The notes: generated by a model from the letters alone, not told the origin. Numbered from the stretch's first letter, positions 35,208 to 43,744 are shown. The stretch: 64,000 bases of DNA from Paenibacillus rhizovicinus (GCF_010365285.1 NZ_CP048286.1:978001-1042000); one strand, 5' to 3'. Program-made: numbers and translations.

Positions 35208-35503
35208 CAGAAATAAGGCCGGTTCGCCGCTTTAATGAAGCCTGCTCCGGATTTCACGATAGCTTGGCATCCCAGACGGTAACCCTCTTCCAATTCTTCT
35301 TGCTCCAATCGGTCCCACTCTTCATCCGTTACTTCTTCCAGAAACTCAGCGCCTTCCTCGATCAGGCAGCGGCATCTGGCGCATGTTCCGCGCGTACAGG
35401 AGAACGCCCAGTCCAAGTTATGCTTCATCGCAGCATCCAGCAGAGACAATCCCGCTTCCGCTTCGACCGTTATCGTTTTCGTTCGGCTTTTCAGTTCTAG
35501 CAT
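35207..35503 (-). CDS. 2Fe-2S ferredoxin-like protein B
   Basis: 98 residues from MLELKSRTKTITVEAEAG (start 35503; AAAGGACG upstream; a longer frame to 35770 has no site and overlaps yphE). Cys pattern C-x4-C-x2-C in SCTRGTCARCRC (36, 41, 44) and Cys79 in LGCQA. Acidic helix EEWDRLEQEELEE between third and fourth ligand is typical of plant-type ferredoxins. Likely electron carrier. Confidence 0.85.
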   Translation of the reverse strand: MLELKSRTKTITVEAEAGLSLLDAAMKHNLDWAFSCTRGTCARCRCLIEEGAEFLEEVTDEEWDRLEQEELEEGYRLGCQAIVKSGAGFIKAANRPYF

Positions 35504-35550
35504 CGGTTTATTCGTCCTTTCTTCTTCACGATTCGTTCGCAATGACCCCG

Positions 35551-35730
35551 TTACGTGATGGAGATAAGTCCGAGAAATCCGCCGATCACTAGAAACAGAA
35601 ACGCGGTCAGCGACAACGCCATCCGCAAAATGCCTTTCGTCTTGAACCTGGCAAGCGAAATCATGACGGCTGCCAGCGCCATCAGCCCGATGCCCACGAA
35701 GGAAACCCACATTTTCATCATTGGATCCAT
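35551..35730 (-). CDS. yphE: YphE-like small membrane protein (DUF2768)
   Basis: 59 residues from MDPMMKMWVSFVGIGLM. Two membrane helices (VSFVGIGLMALAAVMISLA and MALSLTAFLFLVIGGFLGL). The frame extends to 35754, but AAGGTGG lies 11 bases before 35730. Small two-helix protein upstream of gpsA as in B. subtilis. Function unknown. Confidence 0.72.
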   Translation of the reverse strand: MDPMMKMWVSFVGIGLMALAAVMISLARFKTKGILRMALSLTAFLFLVIGGFLGLISIT

Positions 35731-35862
35731 GACAACTTCTACCACCTTGTACATCCGATATTCGTTTCATTATACACTAGTGTCGATTAATGGGCTACTT
35801 TTGCGTCGTACTGTCCGGATGTGCGAAACAAGGCTACGTGTATGCATGCTGTCATTAAGAGA

Positions 35863-35930
35863 AAGACTCCCGCCCGGCGCGATAGCGGCACTGCAGCTGC
35901 AATGCCGAACTGCGCTTTGCGGAAGTCTCT
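35863..35930 (-). terminator. Branched terminator after spoVIF
   Basis: Minus strand AGACTTCCGC...GCGGGAGTCT outer stem (10 pairs with one G-U) enclosing a second hairpin CGGCA...TGCCG, followed by TTTCTCTTA. Ends at the spoVIF stop. Confidence 0.65.
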
Positions 35931-35933
35931 CCG

Positions 35934-36218
35934 TTACTTCTTGAGCAGCATCATTTTCAGCAGCATTTCCATGTTGTTCATATTCATGCCGCTTTTCTTA
36001 ACGGCGCCAACTATATCGTTGATCGTTTTCTCCGTCACGGGCACCTTTGCCATTGCAGAGACGGATTGGATCAGCTTGCGAAGTTCGTCTTCGTCCTGCA
36101 TCGTATTTTCAGTCACGCCGCTCGCAAGCTTCTTGACCGCATTCTCGGAGACCGGCTTGCCGGTCTTCTTGTTAACGGCGCTCAGAACGTCCTTGGATAA
36201 ATCCTTTTTACCGCTCAT
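35934..36218 (-). CDS. spoVIF: Stage VI sporulation protein F family
   Basis: 94 residues: MSGKKDLSKDVLSAVNKKTG, then NDIVGAVKKSGMNMNN and a Met/Leu/Lys-rich C-terminus. Fits the SpoVIF (YjcC) family, which in B. subtilis controls late coat assembly under sigma-K. Not located here in B. subtilis; placement in this cluster with spoIVA and yphE suggests a sporulation neighbourhood. Assignment from remembered family pattern. Confidence 0.78.
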   Translation of the reverse strand: MSGKKDLSKDVLSAVNKKTGKPVSENAVKKLASGVTENTMQDEDELRKLIQSVSAMAKVPVTEKTINDIVGAVKKSGMNMNNMEMLLKMMLLKK

Positions 36219-36312
36219 CGTTTCCCTCCTCCACGCTATAACGGCGATACTTGCGTATCAGCTTTAGCTCCACTTGGGTGCTTATAGCAGTTTATGAAAG
36301 AGGGCCTTTGAT

Positions 36313-36565
36313 GGTGCGGGCCAGGATGCATGGGCGAGCAGTACTTTCAATGCGAAAGATAATTCGCATTAGGTACGACCAGCCTAGGATGCATAGGCGA
36401 GCAGTACCCTTCATGCGCGTATGTATAACCGCCATCCGGTACGACCAGCCCAGGATGAATGGTCGAGCAGTACTTTCAATGCGAAAGATAATTCGCATTA
36501 GGTACGACCAGCCTAGGATGCATAGGCGAGCAGTCCCCTTCATGCGCGTATGTATAACCGCTCAT
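36313..36565. repeat. 129-bp tandem duplication built from four related units
   Basis: Core units (GGTACGACCAGCCTAGGATG continuing CATAGGCGAGCAGTAC, variable) end at 36344, 36407, 36473 and 36536. Units 1/3 and 2/4 match each other with a 129-base period; the spacers alternate between a perfect hairpin AATGCGAA-AGATAA-TTCGCATT (36349-36370, 36478-36499) and a second sequence CATGCGCGTATGTATAACCG. It lies between spoVIF and the gpsA stop. An 83-codon minus frame through it is translated repeat, not a convincing gene. Confidence 0.9.
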
Positions 36566-36583
36566 CAGGCACGGCCAAGCTCC

Positions 36584-37606
36584 CTATATACCCGCGGTAT
36601 CTTCCGTCTCGTGCGTACGGCCTCTGCCCATCAGCGATTCGACCGCGCTGCGCGGCGTCTTCTGCTGGAAGAGCACTTGATACAGCTGCTCCGTAATCGG
36701 CATCTCTACGCCAAACTGATGCGACAACTCGCGAGCGGTGCTTGTCGTCCGCACGCCTTCCACGACCATGCCCATCTGGCTGAGCACATCATCCAGCGAC
36801 AGCCCTTCCGCAAGCAAGGAGCCCGCCCGCCAGTTGCGGCTGTGCTTGCTCGTGCAAGTCACGACAAGATCTCCGACGCCTGCAAGACCCGCGAAGGTCA
36901 GCGGATTGGCGCCCATGGCATTGCCGAGGCGGCTAATCTCCGCGAGGCCGCGCGTCAGGAGGGCGGCTTTCGCATTGTCGCCGAAACCGAGGCCGTCCGT
37001 TAATCCGGCGCCCAGCGCGATGATGTTCTTGATCGCGCCGGCCACTTCAACGCCAACGACGTCTTTATTCGTGTATACGCGAAAATAATTCGTAATGAAC
37101 GCGTCCTGCGCCCGCTCGGCAGCTTCCTTGCTGGTCGAAGCGACGACGACGGTCGTCGGCAGCTTGCGGACGACTTCTTCCGCGTGGCTCGGACCCGATA
37201 ATACGACGAGCCGGTCATCTCCGAGAGACAGTTCTTCCGACAATACCGTCGTCATCCGTTTATATGTACCGGATTCAAAGCCTTTCGTCGCATGAACGAC
37301 GATCGCATCGGCGTCCAGGAACGGAGCGGCTTGTTTGGCGACGTCGCGCATCGCGGCGGACGGCGCCACGAAGAGCACGAGCTCCGCTCCGCTGACAGCC
37401 TGGCCCATATCCGTCGTAGCGGTTATTCTGCTCGGAAGAACGGCATCTTTCAAATATCTGCTGTTCGTCCGGTGCGTATTGATTTCATCCGTCTGCGCCT
37501 CGTTGCGCGACCATAAGGCGACATTGAAGCCGTTATCCGCCAGCACGGCGGCCAAAGCGGTGCCCCAGCTTCCGGCGACGAGAACGGCTGCTTTACGATT
37601 AGACAT
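36584..37606 (-). CDS. gpsA: NAD(P)-dependent glycerol-3-phosphate dehydrogenase
   Basis: 340 residues. Motifs ATKGFESGT, LSGPSHAEEV, KNIIALGAGLTDGLG with the catalytic Lys, and HSRNWRAG are standard. Makes sn-glycerol 3-phosphate for phospholipids; PlsY, the next enzyme user, is encoded 12 bases upstream. Odd: the nucleotide-binding start reads VLVAGSWGTALA, with Val where most relatives have the first Gly of GxGxxG. Confidence 0.96.
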   Translation of the reverse strand: MSNRKAAVLVAGSWGTALAAVLADNGFNVALWSRNEAQTDEINTHRTNSRYLKDAVLPSRITATTDMGQAVSGAELVLFVAPSAAMRDVAKQAAPFLDADAIVVHATKGFESGTYKRMTTVLSEELSLGDDRLVVLSGPSHAEEVVRKLPTTVVVASTSKEAAERAQDAFITNYFRVYTNKDVVGVEVAGAIKNIIALGAGLTDGLGFGDNAKAALLTRGLAEISRLGNAMGANPLTFAGLAGVGDLVVTCTSKHSRNWRAGSLLAEGLSLDDVLSQMGMVVEGVRTTSTARELSHQFGVEMPITEQLYQVLFQQKTPRSAVESLMGRGRTHETEDTAGI

Positions 37607-37618
37607 ATGCGTGCCTCC

Positions 37619-38215
37619 TTACCCTTTTCTGGCGCCAAGCTTGTTTTCCTTGCCTTGCATCAGCTTAACGATATTCGTACGGTGACGAACGAACGCGAGC
37701 AGGCAGATCACGAGCGCCGCCCAAACGTAAGATTGCGGTTTGTCCCCGAAATTCCAAATGAAGATCGGCACCAGCAGCGCAAAAATCAAAGAACCGAGCG
37801 ATACAAACCGCGTAATCGCGATGGAAACGATCGCAACGACGCCGGCAACCAGCGTAGGCACGATCGCAAGCGAAGCCATTACGCCAACTGTAGTCGCGAT
37901 GCCTTTGCCTCCCTTGAATCCGAACCAAACCGGCCAGTTATGGCCTGCGATTGCGGCCAAGCCGCACAACGCCGGCCCCCAGTCGCCTCCGGCTGCATAG
38001 ATGCCTAGAATAACAGCAACGATGCCTTTCGCGATATCGAGCAGAAACACCGCGATCCCCGGGCCTTTGCCAAGAACGCGAAGCGTGTTGGTCGCACCGG
38101 CGTTGCCGCTGCCGTAATTGCGAATATCGATGCCTTTAACCCATTTTGCAATGAGTATACTGAATGAAACCGACCCTAATAAATAACTGATGAGAACTGT
38201 AAGCACAGTGACCAC
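37619..38215 (-). CDS. plsY: Glycerol-3-phosphate acyltransferase PlsY
   Basis: 198 residues, five membrane helices. SYLLGSVSFSILIAK (9-23), GSGNAGATNTLRVLGK (36-51) and GFKGGKGIATTVG (about 100-112) are the three PlsY motifs. Uses acyl phosphate to acylate glycerol 3-phosphate. Paired with gpsA. Confidence 0.97.
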   Translation of the reverse strand: MVTVLTVLISYLLGSVSFSILIAKWVKGIDIRNYGSGNAGATNTLRVLGKGPGIAVFLLDIAKGIVAVILGIYAAGGDWGPALCGLAAIAGHNWPVWFGFKGGKGIATTVGVMASLAIVPTLVAGVVAIVSIAITRFVSLGSLIFALLVPIFIWNFGDKPQSYVWAALVICLLAFVRHRTNIVKLMQGKENKLGARKG

Positions 38216-38307
38216 GATTCGCTCGCCTCTTTCGAAAATGTCCTAGTGGGCTTCTGCTCCTGCATTGCTGCGTATAAGCATCAACCTCATTCCTTGCGTG
38301 AACAGGG

Positions 38308-38338
38308 AAACTGGTGCCCTTCTATTAAGGACACCAGC
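38308..38338 (-). terminator. Possible terminator after der
   Basis: Minus strand CTGGTGTCCTT-AATAG-AAGGGCACCAG, an 11-bp stem with one mismatch, then TTTCCCTG. The T-run is short. Confidence 0.65.
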
Positions 38339-38381
38339 TTCGCTTTCGAAGTCTCCGCTCCGTGCGCGTTTACGCCCGGGC

Positions 38382-39704
38382 TTAATCTTCGTCTGATTTT
38401 TTGCGGGTAAAGATTCGAACCGGTGTCCCTTCGAACTGGAACGCTGCCCGGATTTTGTTCTCCAAGTAACGTTCGTAGGAGAAGTGCATCATATCCGGAT
38501 CGTTCGCGAACAACACGATCGTCGGCGGCTTCACCGCAACCTGGGTCGCATAGTTGATGCGCAGGCGTCTGCCTTTGTCGGACGGCGGCGGATTGATCGC
38601 AATCGCATCCGATACGACGTCGTTCAGCAGATGCGTCGGAATGCGCATCGCGTGCTGCTCCGATACATGAACGACGACCGGCAGAAGCTTGTGAAGGCGC
38701 GATTTCGTCAGTGCCGAAAGGAAGATAACCGGCGCGTACGTCATGAACAAGAAATGATCGCGGATATTCTTCTCGAACTGCTGCATCGTCTTGTCGTCCT
38801 TCTCGACGGCGTCCCACTTGTTGACGACGAAGATCGCCGCTTTGCCCGCTTCATGCGCATAACCGGCAATATGCTTGTCCTGCTCGATGATGCCTTCCTC
38901 GCCGTTGATGAGCACGAGTACGACATCGGCGCGTTCGATTGCTTTGAGCGCGCGCATCACGCTGTATTTCTCTGTCGTTTCATACACTTTGCCGCGTTTG
39001 CGCATACCAGCCGTATCGATCAGCACGTACTTCTGTCCGTCCTTCTCGAACGGCGTGTCGATCGCATCACGAGTCGTTCCGGCAACGTTGCTGACGATTA
39101 CGCGTTCTTCGCCCAGCAGTGCATTGACGAGCGACGATTTCCCGACGTTCGGACGGCCGATAAGCGCGACTCGAATGACGTCATCCTCATATTGCTCGTC
39201 TTCGATCTCGGGCAGCTTCTCGACGGCTGCATCCAGCAAATCTCCGATGCCGATGCCATGGGCACCGGAAATCGCGATCGGGTCGCCGAAGCCGAGATTG
39301 TAGAACTCGTAGATATCGTCTCTGCGGTTCAAATTGTCTACTTTGTTAACCGCTACGACGATCGGTTTGCGCGAACGAAGCAGCATTTGCGCGACTTCGT
39401 CGTCCGCATGGGTAAGACCAACCTTGGCGTCGACCATGAAAATAATGACATCGGCTTCTTCGACGGCCAGCTCTGCTTGCATGCGGACGGACTTCATGAT
39501 TTCGTCCTCGCCGTCGATCTCGATACCTCCAGTATCAACGATACTGAAAGCTCTGCCGTTCCATTCACCGGTACCGTAAAGCCGGTCCCGGGTCACTCCA
39601 GGCTTGTCTTCTACGATCGCTAACCGGTCTCCGATGACGCGGTTGAATATCGTAGACTTACCCACGTTTGGCCGCCCAACGATGGCGATAATGGGTTTAG
39701 ACAT
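38382..39704 (-). CDS. der: Ribosome biogenesis GTPase Der (EngA)
   Basis: 440 residues from [18 protein letters not shown] (start 39704, TTGAGGAGTG upstream; the frame runs to 39719). Two G domains, each with GRPNVGKS (9-16 and about 184-191), DTGG/DTAG and NKVD/NKWD, followed by the KH-like C-terminal domain. Acts in 50S assembly. Confidence 0.97.
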   Translation of the reverse strand: MSKPIIAIVGRPNVGKSTIFNRVIGDRLAIVEDKPGVTRDRLYGTGEWNGRAFSIVDTGGIEIDGEDEIMKSVRMQAELAVEEADVIIFMVDAKVGLTHADDEVAQMLLRSRKPIVVAVNKVDNLNRRDDIYEFYNLGFGDPIAISGAHGIGIGDLLDAAVEKLPEIEDEQYEDDVIRVALIGRPNVGKSSLVNALLGEERVIVSNVAGTTRDAIDTPFEKDGQKYVLIDTAGMRKRGKVYETTEKYSVMRALKAIERADVVLVLINGEEGIIEQDKHIAGYAHEAGKAAIFVVNKWDAVEKDDKTMQQFEKNIRDHFLFMTYAPVIFLSALTKSRLHKLLPVVVHVSEQHAMRIPTHLLNDVVSDAIAINPPPSDKGRRLRINYATQVAVKPPTIVLFANDPDMMHFSYERYLENKIRAAFQFEGTPVRIFTRKKSDED

Positions 39705-39853
39705 AGTTTCACTCCTCAATATAGAAACGGCTGCATGCCGTTTTAGTAAGCGGGACTTGATAGATCCCTATAGTGCATGGGTGAACCAAGAAGGGGCTTT
39801 CTCCATACTCACGCCTACCATCATAGCAAAAAACAGCGGGATTGGCTAACATT

Positions 39854-40039
39854 TCATTCCGCACGGTGATCAACGAGAATGTAATTCCCGTTTTTCAAAT
39901 CATGTGCGATCGCATCCAAAATCTTCTCCAGGAGGAATGCTGTCGATTCCCGTTTTTCTTTGTCGCTTTCAACGAAAATCGGCGCTCCGCCGGCGACATG
40001 GTCATGCGAATCCGTGACGATCGCTACGATTTTAGCCAT
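39854..40039 (-). CDS. Small capping-complex subunit for the YIEGIA protein
   Basis: 61 residues: MAKIVAIVTDSHDHVAGGAP, then AFLLEKILDAIAHDLKNGNY. No signal or membrane segment. The pattern and its place just after the YIEGIA gene fit the small protein annotated in many Paenibacilli as capping complex subunit for YIEGIA. It overlaps the YIEGIA gene by 8 bases, so the two are translationally coupled. Role known only by association with spore formation. Confidence 0.8.
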   Translation of the reverse strand: MAKIVAIVTDSHDHVAGGAPIFVESDKEKRESTAFLLEKILDAIAHDLKNGNYILVDHRAE

Positions 40040-40970
40040 GTTGCTTGCTCTCCCCTTGATTGACGCTCGCTTCGGTCGGCATGCGTACAGCGGATTCGAG
40101 GATCGGCACTTTCAGAACGACGGCCTTGGCCTTCGCCGGATCCTTCTCCTGCGGCAGCAGGAATACCGCCAACCGGCCGTCCTTGATGTCCAGCTTCGCC
40201 ATCGGAACGAGCGCAGGCTCGCCATCGTCGCGGTACACGCCGAGAATGGTGGATAAATCGAATAAAATCGCCTGCCGCTGGCCGAGATTGCTGAGCGTCG
40301 CTTTTCCATTGGGATTATACGGCGTCAGTATGATGCCAAGCCCTCGTTCCGCGATGATTTGTTGGTTCGAGGAAAGTCCTACGTTCATGATATAGACATC
40401 GCCGACGTATAGATCCGGACCATCCACTTTCACTTCGGCAATCTCCGCTTTCGCTATGTGAGCAATGGATTTGCCTGATTTCAAAGAATTAACGAGCACC
40501 AATGTCAGCACGCCCATCGCGATGCCGAACGGAAGACCGAGTGCCAGCGAGGCCAGACTCGTCAGCAGCGACGATAGAATAACCAAGTAATTGCGGCCTT
40601 CAAAAACCATCGCGATCCCTTCAATGTAAGTCGAGCCGCGCTGCACAAGCTCCATGCTGTCGATTTTGGTCAGCGTTTGGCGCTCCATGTTGCGCACATC
40701 CCGAAATTGCTGTGCCGCCAGCGTCAGGAAGGTTATCGCCGTAAAGTCTTTCTTATACAGCGCCGGTATCGCCACGGCTCCGAGTGAAGCAGCTATGACG
40801 CCAAGCGAAATATGAATGATGCGCCCGTGGGGATATGTAGGGTATTGGCGATAGTCCGTTCGAAGCATCATGAGGCGTGAACCCAATCCGAAGGCCACGC
40901 CGAGCATGATGCCATACAACACATGATGAGGCTGACCCGATTTCAAATGCGTCCATATATGTTCCCACAT
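40032..40970 (-). CDS. YIEGIA-family membrane protein
   Basis: 312 residues from MWEHIWTHLKSGQPHHVLYG. The frame extends to 41579, but that part overlaps yphA and the ATG at 40970 follows GAAGGAGGA. Contains the family name motif as RGSTYIEGIAMVFEGRNY (about 113-130), several membrane helices in the first 170 residues and a soluble C-terminal domain. Conserved among spore formers; likely sporulation role by family association. Confidence 0.85.
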   Translation of the reverse strand: MWEHIWTHLKSGQPHHVLYGIMLGVAFGLGSRLMMLRTDYRQYPTYPHGRIIHISLGVIAASLGAVAIPALYKKDFTAITFLTLAAQQFRDVRNMERQTLTKIDSMELVQRGSTYIEGIAMVFEGRNYLVILSSLLTSLASLALGLPFGIAMGVLTLVLVNSLKSGKSIAHIAKAEIAEVKVDGPDLYVGDVYIMNVGLSSNQQIIAERGLGIILTPYNPNGKATLSNLGQRQAILFDLSTILGVYRDDGEPALVPMAKLDIKDGRLAVFLLPQEKDPAKAKAVVLKVPILESAVRMPTEASVNQGESKQHG

Positions 40971-40972
40971 CG

Positions 40973-41602
40973 TTACGAGCTTCCTCCTTCTTCGCTTGAA
41001 CGTATGTCTGCTAAGCGTAACGCTTTTTCTTTCAGCCACGATTTGATGCTTCCCATGACTCTTGCGGCCGTCAACGCGATCGCTAGTCCGTCCCACCATG
41101 CCAGTGAACCGATCTGCAGCGGAGCAGCATGCGCGGCCGGTCCCAGATAATGACTGCTTAACGCGATCACGGCGCTGAATACGACAAGGATGAAATGAGA
41201 CCTGAAGCGGTCGACGAGCAATCCAGCGAACAAGCCGGCAAGCACGGGACCGTCCCAACGCGGATGGATAACGATGAATACGGGATCCATGCTGTAGATA
41301 TAACGCATCCAGGTCCACATGAACCCGGTCAACAGCGCAGAGAACAGAATGTAGAGCATGTTCCCCGGCATGCGGATGGAGATGAGCAGGATGACCGCTG
41401 TTCCGATTGCAAGCACTGCGCCGCCGGATATCACGAACTGATCCTGCACGGCAATCGTGATGAATTGCAGCACGCAGGACGAGCCGATAAACACGCCAAG
41501 GAGGCGGAGCGGCATGCCGTCCGCAACGGCCTGTTCCCATCCGGTAAAATATAGAATCGCCGCCATGGATAAGAGCCATAAGGCAATGAAACCGTCGTTC
41601 AT
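40973..41602 (-). CDS. yphA: YphA-family membrane protein
   Basis: 209 residues, six or so membrane helices (LLSMAAILYFTGW, GGAVLAIGTAVILLISI, MLYILFSALLTGFMWTWM, FILVVFSAVIALSSHYLG). A basic, charged tail follows (SWLKEKALRLADIRSSEE). Located after der as in B. subtilis yphA. Start has GGGGGGAGAAGC. Function unknown. Confidence 0.78.
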   Translation of the reverse strand: MNDGFIALWLLSMAAILYFTGWEQAVADGMPLRLLGVFIGSSCVLQFITIAVQDQFVISGGAVLAIGTAVILLISIRMPGNMLYILFSALLTGFMWTWMRYIYSMDPVFIVIHPRWDGPVLAGLFAGLLVDRFRSHFILVVFSAVIALSSHYLGPAAHAAPLQIGSLAWWDGLAIALTAARVMGSIKSWLKEKALRLADIRSSEEGGSS

Positions 41603-41680
41603 GCTTCTCCCCCCTTTATTGCCTTTATTATGCGCTGTTGGCCATTCTCCTTATCCCCTCGCAGCGGCGCAATTGAACGC

Positions 41681-41720
41681 AAAAAAGCCGTTACTATCGC
41701 TGCTGCGATAGTAACGGCTT
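41681..41720 (-). terminator. Terminator after the S1-domain gene
   Basis: Perfect 16-bp stem AAGCCGTTACTATCGC/GCGATAGTAACGGCTT (41685-41700, 41705-41720), 4-base loop, then TTTTGCG on the minus strand. Confidence 0.95.
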
Positions 41721-41730
41721 CTATTGTTGG

Positions 41731-41793
41731 AATCGTTCCTTGGAACGATCTGCTATCGTTCCTTGGAACGATCTGCTATCGTTCCTTTAGGAA
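41731..41793. repeat. Three 23-base repeats, each a small palindrome
   Basis: Units starting at 41733, 41756 and 41779. The first two are identical: TCGTTCCTTGGAACGA plus TCTGCTA. The third is diverged (TCGTTCCTTTAGGAATCGA). Each centre CGTTCC..GGAACG can form a hairpin. They fill the space between the S1-gene stop and its terminator. Confidence 0.9.
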
Positions 41794-41797
41794 TCGA

Positions 41798-43057
41798 TTA
41801 TTTCAAGTTTTTCAGCTTGTCGCCGAAACGCTCAGCCAGCGTGAAGCTCATGCTTTCGTTGCTGAGGCTTACGTTCGGGTTGTTCAGCTCGACTTTAGGG
41901 CCGCGCGAACCACGGTCTCCGCGATCGCTGCGTTCGCCGCGCTCTCTCTCAGGACGAGCTGGTTGTTCCGGCGCTTCTTCTGTTTCTTTAATGCTCAGGC
42001 TAACGCGTTTCTCGGCCGGATTAAAGTCCAGAATTTTCGCTTTCACTTCTTGGCCTTCTTGAACAACTTCATTTGGCGTAGCCACGTGACGGTGCGCAAG
42101 TTGGGAGATGTGAACGAGACCTTCAACGCCTGGCGCGATTTCGACGAATACGCCGAAGTTTACGATACGGCGCACAGTACCCGTAACGATGTCGCCAATG
42201 TTGAATTGACCGTTCGCGGAATCCCAAGGACCTGGTTGAGCCGCTTTGATGCTAAGGCTGATTTTGCCTGCAGCCGGATCCACTTTCAGTACTTTCACGC
42301 GTACGGATTGGCCTTCAGCAACGACATCCTTCGGATGTGCAACATGCTGCCAGGACAGTTCGGATACGTGAACGAGGCCGTCGATGCCGCCGATGTCAAC
42401 GAATGCGCCGAATGGCGTCAAGCGTTGAACCGTACCGTCGAGTTCTTGACCTGCTTGCAATCCGCCGATGATGGATTGTTTGTTTTGCTCGAACTCTTGA
42501 TCCAGTACTTCTTTCGCAGACAGGATCACTTTATTGTTCTCGCGGTCGATTTCTTTCACTTTTACGCGGATCTTGCGGCCCTTGTAATCGCTGAAATCTT
42601 CTACGAAATGACGTTCAACCATGGATGCAGGGATAAATCCGCGCACGCCGATATCTGCAACCAGACCGCCTTTAACGACGTCGGCAACCGTAACTTCAAG
42701 CACTTCGCCGGCTTCGAATTGGCCTTGCAGTACATCCCATGCTTTCTCGCTGTCGATGGCTTTCTTCGAAAGAACGAGCTTTTCTTTCTCGTCATCGATG
42801 CTGACGACTTTCAATTGCACTTCTTGACCTACTTGAACAGCATCAGTTGCGCTGTCCAGTTGAATCGAGGAAAGTTCCCGAAGTGGAATCACACCGTCAT
42901 ATTTATATCCAAGGCTAACAGTCACTTGGTTATCTTCGATTTTGACGATCGTACCATTCACGATGTCCCCTTTTTTCAAGGACACGAAATTATCCAAAGC
43001 ATCCTGGCTAATTGTTTCCGCTGCTGCGGACTCTTGAACTTTTGTTTCTTCTGACAT
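41798..43057 (-). CDS. ypfD: S1-domain RNA-binding protein (ribosomal protein S1 homologue)
   Basis: 419 residues from MSEETKVQESAAAETISQDA (start 43057 after TGAGGAGGTT). Four S1 domains: about 27-95 (GDIVNGTIVKIEDNQVTVSLG), 112-180 (GEVLEVTVADVVKGGLVADIG), 197-266 (GQELDGTVQRLTPFGAFVDIG) and 284-352 (GDIVTGTVRRIVNFGVFVEI). A charged, disordered stretch (PARPERERGERSDRGD) follows. Like Bacillus YpfD it is shorter than the six-domain E. coli S1. Next to cmk as in many bacteria. Confidence 0.93.
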   Translation of the reverse strand: MSEETKVQESAAAETISQDALDNFVSLKKGDIVNGTIVKIEDNQVTVSLGYKYDGVIPLRELSSIQLDSATDAVQVGQEVQLKVVSIDDEKEKLVLSKKAIDSEKAWDVLQGQFEAGEVLEVTVADVVKGGLVADIGVRGFIPASMVERHFVEDFSDYKGRKIRVKVKEIDRENNKVILSAKEVLDQEFEQNKQSIIGGLQAGQELDGTVQRLTPFGAFVDIGGIDGLVHVSELSWQHVAHPKDVVAEGQSVRVKVLKVDPAAGKISLSIKAAQPGPWDSANGQFNIGDIVTGTVRRIVNFGVFVEIAPGVEGLVHISQLAHRHVATPNEVVQEGQEVKAKILDFNPAEKRVSLSIKETEEAPEQPARPERERGERSDRGDRGSRGPKVELNNPNVSLSNESMSFTLAERFGDKLKNLK

Positions 43058-43165
43058 TTGAAATAACCTCCTCAATTCATACCCCAACTTTATTTAAACG
43101 TGAAGCCGCCGCCCTGAAACAGCATGGACGGGCCCACCGTTTAAAACATGAATAACGTGTAATGA

Positions 43166-43741
43166 TTACCCTTCCTTGACCATCCTGCGAATGTTGCTCA
43201 TGATGGTTTCCGTCACTCTCTCCAGCACATCGGAAGATGAATCTTGAATGAAGTCCGACATATCGATGGGCTTGCCATACTTGATACGCATCTTACGGAA
43301 GATATTGTACTTTCCGATAATGGCGACCGGGATAACCACTGCGCCGCTTCTTAAAGCAATCATGGCAGCGCCCTTCTTGCCTGCGCTGTCACCTGCGGAC
43401 CTGGAACCTTCCGGGAAGATTCCCATCACTTTGCCTTCCTTCAACAAAGTGATCGCCGTGCGGATGGCCTCCTTGCTGACCCCTCCCCGTTTGACGGGAA
43501 AAGCGCCCAAAGAACGGATAAACGGCCCGAACACGGGTACGTTGAACAGCTCCGCCTTTGCCATGTAGTGAACTTTGCGGTTCACTTTGGTGCCAACGGT
43601 CGTCGGATCAAGCAGGCTGATATGATTGGAGCAGAGAACGACGGGACCGGAAGAAGGAATGTTCTCCAAGCCGCTTGCTTCGAATCGGAAAAGGACGGCG
43701 TAAATGATGCGCAGCAAACTGCGACAGATGCTATATAGCAT
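43166..43741 (-). CDS. plsC: 1-acyl-sn-glycerol-3-phosphate acyltransferase
   Basis: 191 residues. NHISLLDPTTVG (about 39-50) is the H-x4-D motif; FPVKRGG, FPEGSRSAGD and AVVIPVAIIG are the other three acyltransferase blocks. N-terminal hydrophobic segment (LLRIIYAVLFRF) for membrane association. Makes phosphatidic acid, continuing from GpsA/PlsY. Three bases after cmk. Confidence 0.94.
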   Translation of the reverse strand: MLYSICRSLLRIIYAVLFRFEASGLENIPSSGPVVLCSNHISLLDPTTVGTKVNRKVHYMAKAELFNVPVFGPFIRSLGAFPVKRGGVSKEAIRTAITLLKEGKVMGIFPEGSRSAGDSAGKKGAAMIALRSGAVVIPVAIIGKYNIFRKMRIKYGKPIDMSDFIQDSSSDVLERVTETIMSNIRRMVKEG

Positions 43742-43744
43742 AGT

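Noticed and set aside
35504-35770. N-terminal extension of ferredoxin B
   Set aside because: Overlaps yphE in another frame and has no ribosome site; AAAGGACG precedes the ATG at 35503.
36313-36565. Possible CRISPR array
   Set aside because: Only four diverged units, spacers are themselves repeated, and no cas genes are near.
38484-39623. 379-codon plus-strand frame
   Set aside because: Antisense shadow of der.
40971-41579. N-terminal extension of the YIEGIA gene frame
   Set aside because: Overlaps all of yphA in another frame; the ATG at 40970 has a good ribosome site.
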